Positions 32,377 through 45,838 of a stretch of 64,000 nucleotides of DNA are shown here, piece by piece. Both the position numbers and the translations under genes were made by a program. The notes below the pieces were generated by a model. The model did not search any database. It was not told where the DNA came from and was given only the letters and a program-made list of their open reading frames with translations. The stretch covers positions 1,860,001 to 1,924,000 of the forward strand of contig JAHRBS010000007.1 of the NCBI GenBank assembly GCA_024305745.1. The letters run 5' to 3'. Source of the stretch: Polyporus tsugae. Lineage: Eukaryota > Basidiomycota > Agaricomycetes > Polyporales > Polyporaceae. The first letter of the stretch is position 1. The number at the start of each line of letters is the position of its first letter.

Positions 32377-34745
32377 CTACCTCGCCGTACGCTTGCGCGA
32401 CAGCCCAAACAGCCCAAGCATGCCTGAGCTACTGCGACGTGACTGCACCTCAATGCGCGCAAGCTCCTCCTCCCACGCGCGCACCTCGTCCATCGGTGGT
32501 GGTTCCACCCGTAGTCCGAGGCTGGAAGCCTTCGCCTTCACCTTTTCTCGCCGTTCCCGCACATCCTCCCGCCCATCATCCTCAGCTTCTCGCTCTCGCT
32601 TCCCATCATCTCGTAGCGCGCGCGACTTCCCGCGGACCTTGTCCACCGCGAACAGCATGCTCTCTCCAAGACCCGACTCCTTGAACCGCTTGTTCGCCGA
32701 GCTCTGGCTCTGCGAGCTAGATCCCGAGTCGCGGCTGGCCGTATGCGACACGGACTCTCCCTGATCGCGATCGGGCCGCCGCCCCAACGCGAACGGAGGG
32801 GAGAAAGACAGGCTCGACTTATCGCTCGGGCCCGCGGACGTATGGGGCCGCCGTGGCGTCTTCTTGCGCGCCTTGCGGTCGCGCTCGTTCGCAGAATACA
32901 TGGATTTGCGATGGTCGCCACCTTCGCTCGACTGCGCGGGTGTCTGCGGAGGGGACGGCAGTCCATGGCTGTTGCTCTTCGCGGCGTCCGCGCTAGCACT
33001 GATGTCCTCGCCTCGCCTTCGCCACGGGCTCTTGCTCTTGCTCCGGAGCGAGAGCTCCTTCTGCTCAGCCCACTTCTCCATGGCAACCCTCCGGTCGGCG
33101 TCGCCAGTCGGGACGACGGTGATCTCGCGCGGCTCGAGGTCGAGCGTTTCTGATCCGCCAGGACCGGAGACGAGAAGTTTCGTACGGACGTAGAAACGGA
33201 CCGACGCGAAATCGCTTTGCATGGTTTCACCCACAGCCCAACGGGCGTTGCTGCGGTTCTCGGGCCACTGAAGCGGGACAGACTTGACCCAGATGCCGGA
33301 AGAGTCGCAAGCGAAAGAGGTGACGTCGGCTGTAGTCAATGTCAGGGTCAGCGTCTTCAGAATGTCATCGTTCGTTGAAGGAACGGAAGAAACGGTGGGC
33401 GACGCGGATACGGATGATGGGGAAGGGGATGGTGGTGGCAGTGATGGCGACGGTATTCGAGGAATGGGTATGGGGGAAGAAGTTCCGTTGGAACTCTTGG
33501 TAGAGGACGGTGATAGGAGGGGAAAAGTGGACGAACTCGAGAGGGTAGTGGCCACGGAATCGAACGTGGATTGGCTAGGACCCGGCGGAAAAGACCCGTA
33601 GGGTGACTGTGGATTGGATCGAGAACCCCGGCCAAAGCGAGAAGTTGTTGGGGTGGACGCGTCTTCGTCGGAATTTGTCGAACTTGAGGGAGACGGGGAA
33701 GCGGGCGCGAATGCCGTGACTGGAGAAGCGGAAGCGGCTGCGGCGTGATTGATGCCTGTGGTAACCAGTGGAGTGGGAGCAGCGGGCGTGTTGTGAAGCT
33801 CTATTCGACGTTCTATTGAAACAGTTGCGCTTCGGACAGCGACGGCGGGGTCTACAGGCTGGAGAAGAAGGGTCGTGTGTATGATATCCGAGGGTCCAAC
33901 GGGACTTGAAGGGGTGGTGACATTGTAGCGGACCACTGGGGCACGGGGCTTGCATGTTTGGTGGAGCAGCGCGTGTTGGGGCGGTGAGGGATTTAATGAG
34001 GGAGGAAGGTCATACCGTACGAGGGCGAGATCGAAATACCGGACGATACGGGAGCCGACGCTTGGAATAGGCACATGGTCGAGTACTTTGGGGAGAGAAC
34101 GAGAACAGGGATGAGATGATTAAATGAGACGATTGTGGCAGATGGCAGATGGGGTGGAAGCGTGACATGTAGGGTGATGACTTACTCGCTTCCAAACGCC
34201 AGAAGACACGGTAATCCTGGTAGTTTGCGGTGCTGAAGCCGGGGGTGCGTTTTGGAAGGGTAAGTTTGAAGGGGAACTCGAGCTCTCCTACGTCGGCATA
34301 CTCTCTATTCGGAGGCTTGACCCAGAGGACGTCTGTATGGTCCGCGACGAGTGTAGAGCGGACGGCGCGGGAACGGGTGAGGCGGGACTGGTAGCAGCGG
34401 ACGGAAACAGAGAGGGACTTTGCAGGTATTGGCTTGCCATCCTCGTCCAGTTTTGTGCGCACGACTGGAACACATATGAGTGCAGGGATGCGGGGGAAGC
34501 GGGGGGTGTCACGTACTGCCTTCGACGCGGACAGGAGTGAGACCGAGGTAGCCCTGGTGGGGGAAGAAACGGTTGCCGGAGTTTCCCCTAGAGGTGGAGA
34601 GGACGAGGTGGACCATGGGGAGGGGGGAGGAGGATTGGGGCGGGGCGGGGACGATATAAGTAGGCGAACATTGGGTGATCGTACCAACAGCCCGTCCCGT
34701 CCAAGCACAGAACAGAATTCCGAGCATCCTTCTTCGTTTCCCCAT
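32377..34745 (-). CDS. Arrestin-like protein with long disordered C-terminal region
   Basis: The N-terminal half resembles fungal alpha-arrestins, beta-sandwich adaptors in ubiquitin-dependent trafficking of membrane proteins. Recognisable are HQGYLGLTPVRVEG, KSLSVSVRCYQSRLTR, VLWVKPPN, GELEFPFKLTLPKRTPGFSTANYQDYRVFWRLEA (in pieces), then HVPIPSVGSRIVRYFDL and SATVSIERRIEL. Introns lie near 34516 (EG|IVRTKLDEDGKPI) and 34080-34190. The last 350 residues are Ser/Pro/Arg-rich and end GLFGLSRKRTAR. No PPxY ubiquitin-ligase contact was found. The start is uncertain: Met codons at 34745, 34727 and one just before VHLVLS are in frame. Function beyond the fold is inference. Confidence 0.75.
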
Positions 34746-34866
34746 TACTTTATTATTTACCTAATTATTTCCCGATCGCCTTCCTTTCTCGGCGCCCTTC
34801 CATCCGACCCTTCTCGTCCACTCGCCCCGGAACACAGCCGCCCACGCCTCTCTCCCATCACCACCC
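34746..34866. promoter_or_regulatory. Very short divergent promoter region, arrestin-like / SLC35F6-like
   Basis: If the arrestin-like gene starts at 34745 the spacer is 121 bp; a start at the downstream Met extends it to about 260 bp. The region is AT-rich near 34745-34775. Confidence 0.5.
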
Positions 34867-37025
34867 ATGCCGTCCTCGCTCTACGTCCCCATCCTCATAG
34901 GGGGCATGCTCCTCACCGTCTGTCCCTCTCCACCGAGCCCCGCATACACCCTTTGCTGACTCTCTACAGGGCTCCAGCAACTCGCTATGGAGCAAGTGGC
35001 AGGTCCGTCCCTCCCGACCCTGTCACACCCGTGCACACACTCATACCCCGTCCACGCAGGACATGCAATGTGTCGAGAACTGCGACGACCCTAATCCTGC
35101 GAAGCGTATGCTCTATGAGCAACCGGTCTGGCAAACCCTGCAGATGTTCCGTACGTGATTCTCTGCACTCTGCCTACTGCGTACACGTAGCTCACTCCGT
35201 CACCGTCCGCACTAGTCGGAGAGATGCTCTGTATGTACATTTTCCTCCAATATCCTACGTCGCTCTCAACGCCGCACCACACGTGTCCTGTATTAGGCTT
35301 CCTTCCCGTCATCTACTCTTGGCTACGCACCAGGCGGCAGTCTCAGCCGTTGGCCCTCCCTGCCGATTCCGAGGAAGAGCCCGCTCACGGCGCCAAGACC
35401 GAGATCCCTCATGCTCCTCTTGACGGCTGGAAGGTCTTGCTTATGTGGTTTCCTGCCGCATGCGATCTCACCGGCACCACCGTGCGCATGCCTCTTTTCC
35501 TTGACCGCCGTCATCTTCTCATGTCACTCACCCTCTTTTCTCTCGTCTCCCTCCTTACCACTTCCGTCACAATGCGCCTATACAGTTAATGAACATCGGC
35601 CTCCTCTATGCCCCGGTTTCGATCTATCAGATGACCCGCGGCGCCCTCGTCCTCTTCGTCGGTGTCCTTTCCGTCATCTTCCTCCGCAGGCGCCTCTGGC
35701 TCTACCAGTTGAGTCCTGTTCTTCTTCCCACCTATTCTCCTCTATCAAGCTTTCTGTTTACCCCCTGGACCTTACCTTCGTACGGCATGCTTATGCTTGT
35801 TCTGCAGATGGATATCCCTTGTCACGGTAATGGCAGGTGTTTCCCTTGTCGGTCTTAGCGGGTCTATGATCAAAGATTCTGTCAAAGAGCCCAATGTCAG
35901 CGCTCTCGAAGGGCTTCCCCAGTCGGAGCCTGTAGAAGACCCTGAAATGACCAAGGTCCTTGTTGGTGCGTTCCGCTCATTTTGCGCAGCGGGACTCGGA
36001 CATCACCTGACCGTGTTCTATAGGCGTGTTCTTCATAGCGTTCGCCCAAATTTTGTACGTGTCCCCTATTTGCGCTTCACTTCTTTCGTTCATTGTCGTG
36101 TTCTCCATGGTCATTCTTCAATTCTATCGCTTGTCTGCTGACGTATCCGTCACACTGACTGTTCACAGCACGGCCACCCAGTTCGTGGTTGAAGGTCTGT
36201 CTCGCGTCTTCTTTGTGCCGCTCATGATGCATGTCCTCGGCGTTTGCTGATACATTCCCATGCTGCGCACACAGAGAAGATTATGGCTCGTTACACCGTC
36301 GCTCCGCTGGTCGCCGTCGGTCTTGAAGGCTTCTTTGGCGCGCTCAGCATCGTGCTTGCAATGCCGATTCTCGCACGCTACGCGTCTATGTCACCATTCT
36401 TCGACCTCCCGCGCGGCTGGCATCAGATGATTGACACACCCTCGGTGCTTTACTCCGGAGTTGTCATCGCCTTCTCCATCTCGCTGTTCAACTTCTTCGG
36501 CCTCAGCCTCACCCGGCATGTCTCTGCCACCGTGCGGAGCTTGACCGATACGTGCAGGACGATCACCATCTGGATTGTTTCTCTCGGTCTCGGCTGGGAG
36601 GTCCTCGTGTGGCCCATCTCCCTTCTCCAAGTTGTTGGCTTCGGGCTGCTCGTGTAAGTGCTTCCCATCTTCTTGACAGCCCTGCTCGCTCCGACGTGCT
36701 CACCAGCGCTGTTTTCTTGTTTGCAGATACGGCACGGTAGGTGTCGTTCCCTGAAATCCTGCATCGACCCGCTAACATATGACCCATCCTCGCAGTTTAT
36801 GTTTAACCACCTCGTAGCGCTCCCACGCTTCTTGCGCCCTCCCTCCGAGCTGGCCGCTGCAACGCCAGACCTCGATGAAAGCGAGACGCAAACGCTCCTT
36901 GCTGATGAAGCGCTCGAGGATACCGCAGTACTTCCATCCGACTTGGGCCGCGGCGGCTTCGACGTCGTGCCTCCCGAGGAACACGAGACCCATGCCCATG
37001 CCACCCGTCGCCCTGGCCAGGGTTG
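34867..37025 (+). CDS. Solute carrier 35F6-like (EamA/DMT) membrane transporter
   Basis: A multi-exon gene whose exons give about ten membrane helices of the drug/metabolite-transporter fold. Landmarks are LYVPILIGGMLLT, SNSLWSKWQDMQCVENC, FEHP-like YEQPVWQTLQMF, ACDLTGTTLMNIGLL, IYQMTRGALVLFVGVLSV, WISLVTVMAGVSLVGLSG, IMARYTVAPLVAVGLEG, FNFFGLSLTRHVSATVRSL and TITIWIVSLGLGWE. The arrangement matches the SLC35F6 (C2orf18) group; human members localise to lysosomes or mitochondria. Substrate is unknown. The hydrophilic C-terminus contains an acidic DxE(S/T)QTLL-like sequence, a possible sorting signal. Small exons near 34980 and 36170 were joined by frame. Confidence 0.88.
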
Positions 37026-37370
37026 AAGCTTGAAGGCGAGCTCAGGCTGTGAGGTTGGCCGGTCGTCTCTTGGACTCCATACTGCAAGCATGCATAGGTG
37101 TTCTCATGGCGCCGGGGCTGTAGATGCTACATATACAGGCCTTGCGCATTTGCTTTTAAATGTGGGACTGTGCTGTTTTGTCACCTATGATTCATTGTAC
37201 ATTATAGTTGTGCAATGGTTAACAACGCCCCCCGTGTCCTAGACTGATCCAACCTTTCGTCGCCGGAGAATCATGCATATTGTCACGCTCATTTTACTCG
37301 GAGCTTGTGCTGCTCAGTGCAGCCCACTCAATCCGTACATGATACGGCCCTCGACGATGACTGCTGTAGT
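37026..37370. other. Spacer up to the Tc1/mariner element
   Basis: 345 bp, AT-rich around 37150-37215, probably the 3' untranslated region of the transporter gene. No gene is seen. Confidence 0.6.
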
Positions 37371-37372
37371 TA
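37371..37372. repeat. TA target-site duplication, left copy
   Basis: Dinucleotide TA directly outside the left inverted repeat. The matching right copy is at 38765-38766. Confidence 0.8.
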
Positions 37373-37398
37373 CAGCAAAGAGCGAATTGATACGGAAA
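37373..37398 (+). repeat. Left terminal inverted repeat (26 bp)
   Basis: It is identical to the reverse complement of 38739-38764. Homology stops abruptly at the inner side. Confidence 0.93.
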
Positions 37399-37567
37399 GC
37401 TGATTTTTGATTTCCTCGGCGCTCATGAAGGCGCCTGAGTCGCAAGCCCGCCCGCGATGACGCGCGATACTTGCGCGCCCGTGCGCCTAACTCGCGCGTC
37501 GCGCGGCCTTGAACGCAAACGCAGACAGCCTCTTTTTTGGCTCGTTTCTTGTACAATACAACACTCC

Positions 37568-38635
37568 CTACATGTAACCTGAAGCCCTGAAGTACCCTGC
37601 AGCATCCTCCGGGGTGATAGTGTGGCATGCATCGCTAATGTCTGACACACCATGTGGTTCTCCGTTCCAACGACGTCTGAGTACTGATTTGACTTCCGCG
37701 AAAGCCATCTCGATCGGATTGAAGTCGGGTGAGTATGGAGGCAAGAATACAAGCTTGCACCCTGAAAAATACTGTCATTGTGATGGCGACGAGTATCATA
37801 TGTTAGTACTCACAAGCCTGGTCTTCGACAAGCTCACGGACAGCTTCCGAGTGATGAATGTTGCAATTGTCTAGCACAAGTATGCTCCTAGGACCTGGAT
37901 AGGGCGATGTATATGGTATCTGTCCAGTAGTCAATGAATAGGACAAGGGGATCATGTGTTGTCACAACATACCACAAACTCGCGGAGGAAATCAACAAAC
38001 ATATCTGAAGTTACTGACCCCTCGAAGATCTTCCAAGTGATAAGTCCATCCAGCGTCAGGATTGGGAGGAGGGAGTACCGCTTTCCGCGCACAAAGCAAG
38101 CCCGTTGTACGCAGCGCATCCCAATGGGAGCCCAGCCTCGACGACGAGTTGATGTGCGTGCGTCCACCGCACTCTCATCTCCGAACATGAGCTGAGCGGG
38201 GTCGGTGACTAGTTGGGCCATGTAAGCCACAAATTCTGTCCGTACTTCATCATTCCTCTCCTTGGCAATCTTGGTGACGACCTTTGAGGACCAATGCATA
38301 GCTCGGAGGGTGCGAAGAACGGTGCGGATGGATATGTGAAGGAGGAACTCTTTCGCCAGGTACTCCTGGATCTCGTCAGCATAGATGGTCGGTCGTTCTT
38401 CGAGGAGAGCTCGGATGTGAGGGATGATGATTCCAGACACGCGGCGATGTCTACCAGGCTTGCGCGCGAGGGGATTGTACGAAACCCCGTATTTGCAGTG
38501 ATATTCGAGGGTAGCGTAGACGAGGCTCTTCTTGATGCCCAGTACTGAACATATCTCCTCCACAGAGCGTCCCTGCTCGAAGCATAGCACAGGGATACGA
38601 TCCTTGATGTCGCGAGAGACAGAGCGTCGAGGCAT
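37568..38635 (-). CDS. Tc1/mariner DDE transposase
   Basis: Exons 37973-38635, 37814-37919 and 37568-37761 join to 963 nt, 320 aa, with no stop or frameshift. An N-terminal helix-turn-helix region (SVEEICSVLGIKKSLVYATL) and a second HTH block (ADEIQEYLAKEFLLHISIRT) precede the catalytic domain. The acidic triad is visible as D in MFGDESAVD, D in LVLDNCNIHH and E in PPYSPDFNPIE, the last two 35 residues apart (DD35E-like). The start at 38635 (MPRRSVSRDIKDRI) is preferred to an upstream in-frame Met. Both introns are 48-55 bp and split conserved catalytic-domain sequence, as in host genes. It should cut and paste its own element. Confidence 0.9.
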
Positions 38636-38720
38636 GAAGCAGGGAGGATATTTCACAGTGACAGTACATGGCGCGCGAGGCATCGCGGCGGCACACACGC
38701 GCGCGCTTCAACAAGCGCCC

Positions 38721-38741
38721 TGCGTTTTGCGTTTTGCGTTT
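38721..38741. repeat. Tandem 7-mer TGCGTTT x3 at the inner edge of the right TIR
   Basis: Three perfect copies adjoin and slightly overlap the right terminal inverted repeat. Subterminal repeats of this kind can be transposase binding sites; that is inference. Confidence 0.85.
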
Positions 38742-38764
38742 CCGTATCAATTCGCTCTTTGCTG
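38739..38764 (-). repeat. Right terminal inverted repeat (26 bp)
   Basis: Perfect reverse complement of 37373-37398, followed by TA. Confidence 0.93.
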
Positions 38765-38766
38765 TA

Positions 38767-41067
38767 ATGCTTTCAAGGTCCTCAGTCGTTCGTTAAGTCT
38801 GTGAATATTAATACACTTGTGTTCTGGTCGTAAATTACAGTATACTTAATTGGATGGATGCACGCCGTGACGCGTGATCTACAAACGGGCCATCAACGGC
38901 GCCGCCAGTCAAATCTCTCCGTGCGGTGTCGGGTGCGGTGAGCTCATTGATCGTCGTTGCATCGTGCACGATGTATCTGTCCTCAGCATCTCACCCCAAT
39001 CTCCAAGATTGAATGAGATCTGGTCTGATTACCGGCGTCAAGTACTACTATCCCTCCACCGGTGTTGAAAAATCTGAGGATTTTTCAAAACCCCCAGTTC
39101 TCCTTCCCCCCTGAACAGATTGCCCTGTAAATTCAACCACAGGATTCTACGATTCCCCTTGACCGTTTTATCAACTTTTCGCGACGAAATATGAGGGAGG
39201 GGGTTGTGGCGAGAGGAGGGCATTTGATTACACCCCTTAAGCGACCTAGCGCCCGACCTGATGCGAAGATCCCTCCTCAGCCGCTACTTTGAATGTAAAT
39301 ATTTCTTCTGAGGTATGCGTTCAGGGATGTTTGTATGCTAGTTATTGAGCCCGATAGTAAGTGAGGCGGGAGCAACTGTCAGGGATGACCTTTCTCGACG
39401 GCGCTAAAGGGTTTTCAAAACTGGTCTTACGAAGGCCCTGAAACGGCGGCATTGTCATAGCTCCCACTCTTCTTCACCAATCCCCACCAAACTTTGAGGT
39501 AATGAAGCCAGTCATATTTAAAACAATGCCTCAAAGTTATAGAACGATGTGACAAGTATTGCGAGACAGAGGGGGACATCAGTTTTTCTTTTTCAACACC
39601 GGTGGAGGGATAGTAGTGAGCCTCGAGACCGTCACCGACGACACGGACGAGTCGGGTTCCCGATGACATGCTACCGATTTGGGCCATCGCCGTCGATTGT
39701 CGATGGAATCGGGATTCCAGCATCATGCCCACATGCCTCTCTGAATCCCGCAGCAGTGCGAGCAGTACTAACTTACTTACCTACCGACAGCTCTCAAGAA
39801 TCGAGACCGCGGCCCTTGACATCCACGCCATTCGGGGGGACCGGGCGGAAGGCCACGGCAGCAGGCCAGCCTCCCAAGCAACTTGCAATTGAATGCTTGA
39901 AGTACAGCCCGCAACGATGCGGCATGGTTACAGATAGGTTCACCATTGCACTGCAGTCTACGATCCTCCGACCGTAATTTCATGGGTTACCGTGGCAAGA
40001 TTCTAACACGAGAATTCTCCGACAATTAAATATATCAACAATGCGTGTAACACACGGGTATAATACTACTCGCGACGTCTTCTGATAGGAGAATCAGTGA
40101 GACGGATAACCGGGACGCTAGTACACAGAACGACTACCGGATCCAATTGGAAATGGGCATTTGCGCCAGCTTCTGGACTCCGATAAGTTGAAGAATGGAA
40201 GCCATTCAACAAACCGTTGTGTTTCGAGTCAACTCTGGACTCGCTTAGCACGTAAACAGTGATCGTTAGTCTAAGCTATGTGTCCTTGTCGTGCTTTTGA
40301 GTCGACTCCGAGGACAACGTTGGAATAAGGAATTCGAGATCCTAATTTCTCCCGAGAATCCTTCGCTCCGAGTCGACACAGGAGTTCGCCGACGGCTTTT
40401 ATCGCTTCTGCCAGCGCCTCTCGCTTGGGTATCCTGGAAAGGGACTTCAAGAATCTTCTGCGCCCGGGGTGCATGCTGGTCATGACGACTCCGTATGCCC
40501 GCGTAACTCTCGCCGTTTTAACGTCTGCTGCGATAACTCAGAGCTGCGGATGGAAAATTAGAGCATGGATACATATTAACTTACCACCAGTTTCTTTTGG
40601 ACGCTCCAGCTTCGAGGCATCCCGGAGCATATGCGCCTCAACCAAACAAGCACGACTTCTCAGTGTGTACATGGCTCGCCTTCCCAAAGCCTCAAGGCGT
40701 AGCTCGTGTCATGGTCCGACTTTTATCGGAGACCACCATAAGACGTGCAGTATGTCCCGTCAACTTGAATGACAGACATACTTGGTTGACTTGACCAGCT
40801 TGGAAGCATGCGGCTGCTGGGCTCACCAGATAAGTACCTGATCGTCCGCGGCACTGTAGACCATTGAGTTAGAATCCTGTAGAACCATATAACCTGAGGG
40901 CTTACCCATGCATGTAGACTGCAGTGACGACGCGTTGCAACAAACATATGGACAAGTCGCAAATTCGGTCGTCGGTGTGAACAGTATTGTAGTGAGCGAA
41001 CGCTCCATCTAGTCATTACATGTCATTACAGGGTGACTAATGATATCAACGGGTCTACTGGTCCTAT
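38767..41067. other. Non-coding region between the transposon and the Ca2+-ATPase
   Basis: No gene is recognised. It contains the inverted-repeat element at 39044-39617 and is more AT-rich than the flanking genes. Frames of up to 142 codons have no domain. The last 500 bp before 41068 are the likely 3' flank of the Ca2+-ATPase gene. Confidence 0.5.
39044..39617. mobile_element. 574-bp inverted-repeat-bounded element (MITE-like)
   Basis: Perfect 29-bp inverted repeats (39044-39072 and 39589-39617, starting ACTACTATCCCTCCACC) enclose sequence with no coding potential. Directly at the left arm, 39065-39088 can fold as a 10-bp hairpin. A further 10-bp inverted pair (AACTTTGAGG / CCTCAAAGTT) lies inside the right half. 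Size, arms and lack of genes fit a non-autonomous element. Target duplication is not clear: TA on the left faces TG on the right if the ends are set 1-2 bp inward. Its arms differ from those of the nearby Tc1/mariner element. Confidence 0.6.
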
Positions 41068-44635
<3,568 letters not shown>

Positions 44636-45838
44636 GTCGCCAGGCTGTTAGCTCAACTTGCAAGTGAGCAGCGAGCAGAGAAGAAAAGCCGAGGGAGAGA
44701 CGAGGGAGAGTGGGCGCGTTCTGGAATTTGTGGAGGGCAGTACCCTCGGCTAAGAGCCGGTATAAATCCAGGACGCTCGCTTTGAGCTGACGTGGCGGAT
44801 TCCCCCGGCTCCCGACCCCGGTTCCCCGGTTGCCGCCAGGGTGGAAAAACCAGCGTATTCCAGTCCTGCTCTCCCTCTCTTCCTGAGAACTCGAGACACG
44901 CCTTATTGGCCGCCTCGACCACAACTCGACCATATGCGCTTTCAACGTGTTGGGCGTGTGCAAAGTCCAAGGATTTACTCGTCCGTGAGCACCTCAACGA
45001 ACCTCGTGCTCCAGAGGCGCCCACACATTCCATGACCACGTACAAACGATCCCCAGAGTAATATTACTGATTTCCTCTCGGGTGCTTCCACGCCTGCAGC
45101 ATGGGAACGCAACTGACAGCGAGTGAGTCTATCGCCGTCCAATATCAATACTTATCCCATCAGCATCCTCGATACAATGAGTTCCCCACTTGCCCTCAAT
45201 GTAAGTTCGCATACAATGCACTGCGCCTGAACGCCTGACGACCGACATCGTGGTGGACGTGCACCCTACACCGTGACCTTCTCATCCTCTGATGGTCATC
45301 TCTTATACTCTGAGCCTGGCCTTTGTGCGGCCCCCCTTCCTTGCCAGCCTTCTTAGCCAGTGCTGCTCAATTTCTTTTATCTACATACGTGATGATTTTC
45401 CAAACCAAATTCTCCATGCCTCGGAAATCCGCACAATGTGGTCGCTGCAAACGTGCGGGCACTCGGCCTCATTTAACCTCTGAGTCACGGCTTCCGAGTC
45501 CGAAGCGTGACACGGCCAGTCGGGTTTGGGTATCTTTCACACTGAGGGCCAACGGCCATGCATTTCATGAGATCTGGCAAAACAACTGTCATCGTCATGC
45601 TAGGACCAGGGGGGGTGTACCAGAAGATGTGGAGCGAGGACAAAAGGCTAAACAATGGGTGTCACAGTCGAGGTCGGTGTTAGCCGGGGACGCCTTCGGC
45701 CGTGGACTGGAGTTGGTCAGTCCGACACAGGCCTGTGACGACAGCTTGCATCCCGGCGGTGACTCTGGGTACCAGGCTTGTCACCTTCCCCCCCTCGACG
45801 TCCACATCTCTTCTCGTGTGCTCTTATTCTCTCCAATC
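44636..45838. promoter_or_regulatory. Divergent region Ca2+-ATPase / SIP5
   Basis: 1.2 kb between the two start codons. The frame that becomes SIP5 is open back to 45323, but the sequence before 45839 shows no domain. Nothing else is recognised. Confidence 0.4.

Larger units (their letters stand above)
37373..38764 (-). mobile_element. Tc1/mariner-superfamily DNA transposon, apparently intact
   Basis: A 1,392-bp element is bounded by perfect 26-bp terminal inverted repeats (37373-37398 and 38739-38764) that begin CAGCAAAGAGCG. It is flanked on both sides by TA (37371-37372 and 38765-38766), the target duplication of this superfamily. It contains a single complete transposase gene on the minus strand. 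Perfect repeats and an unbroken reading frame point to recent arrival. Confidence 0.92.

Noticed and set aside
37956..37972. Palindrome TGTTGTGACAACA near the transposon coding region
   Set aside because: It lies in intron 1 of the transposase at the donor end. It is too short and isolated to call a regulatory site.
45419..45480. CGRCKRAG in the SIP5 upstream frame as a possible zinc cluster
   Set aside because: Only two Cys at C-2-C spacing, no further cluster Cys follow, and no splice to supply them was found.
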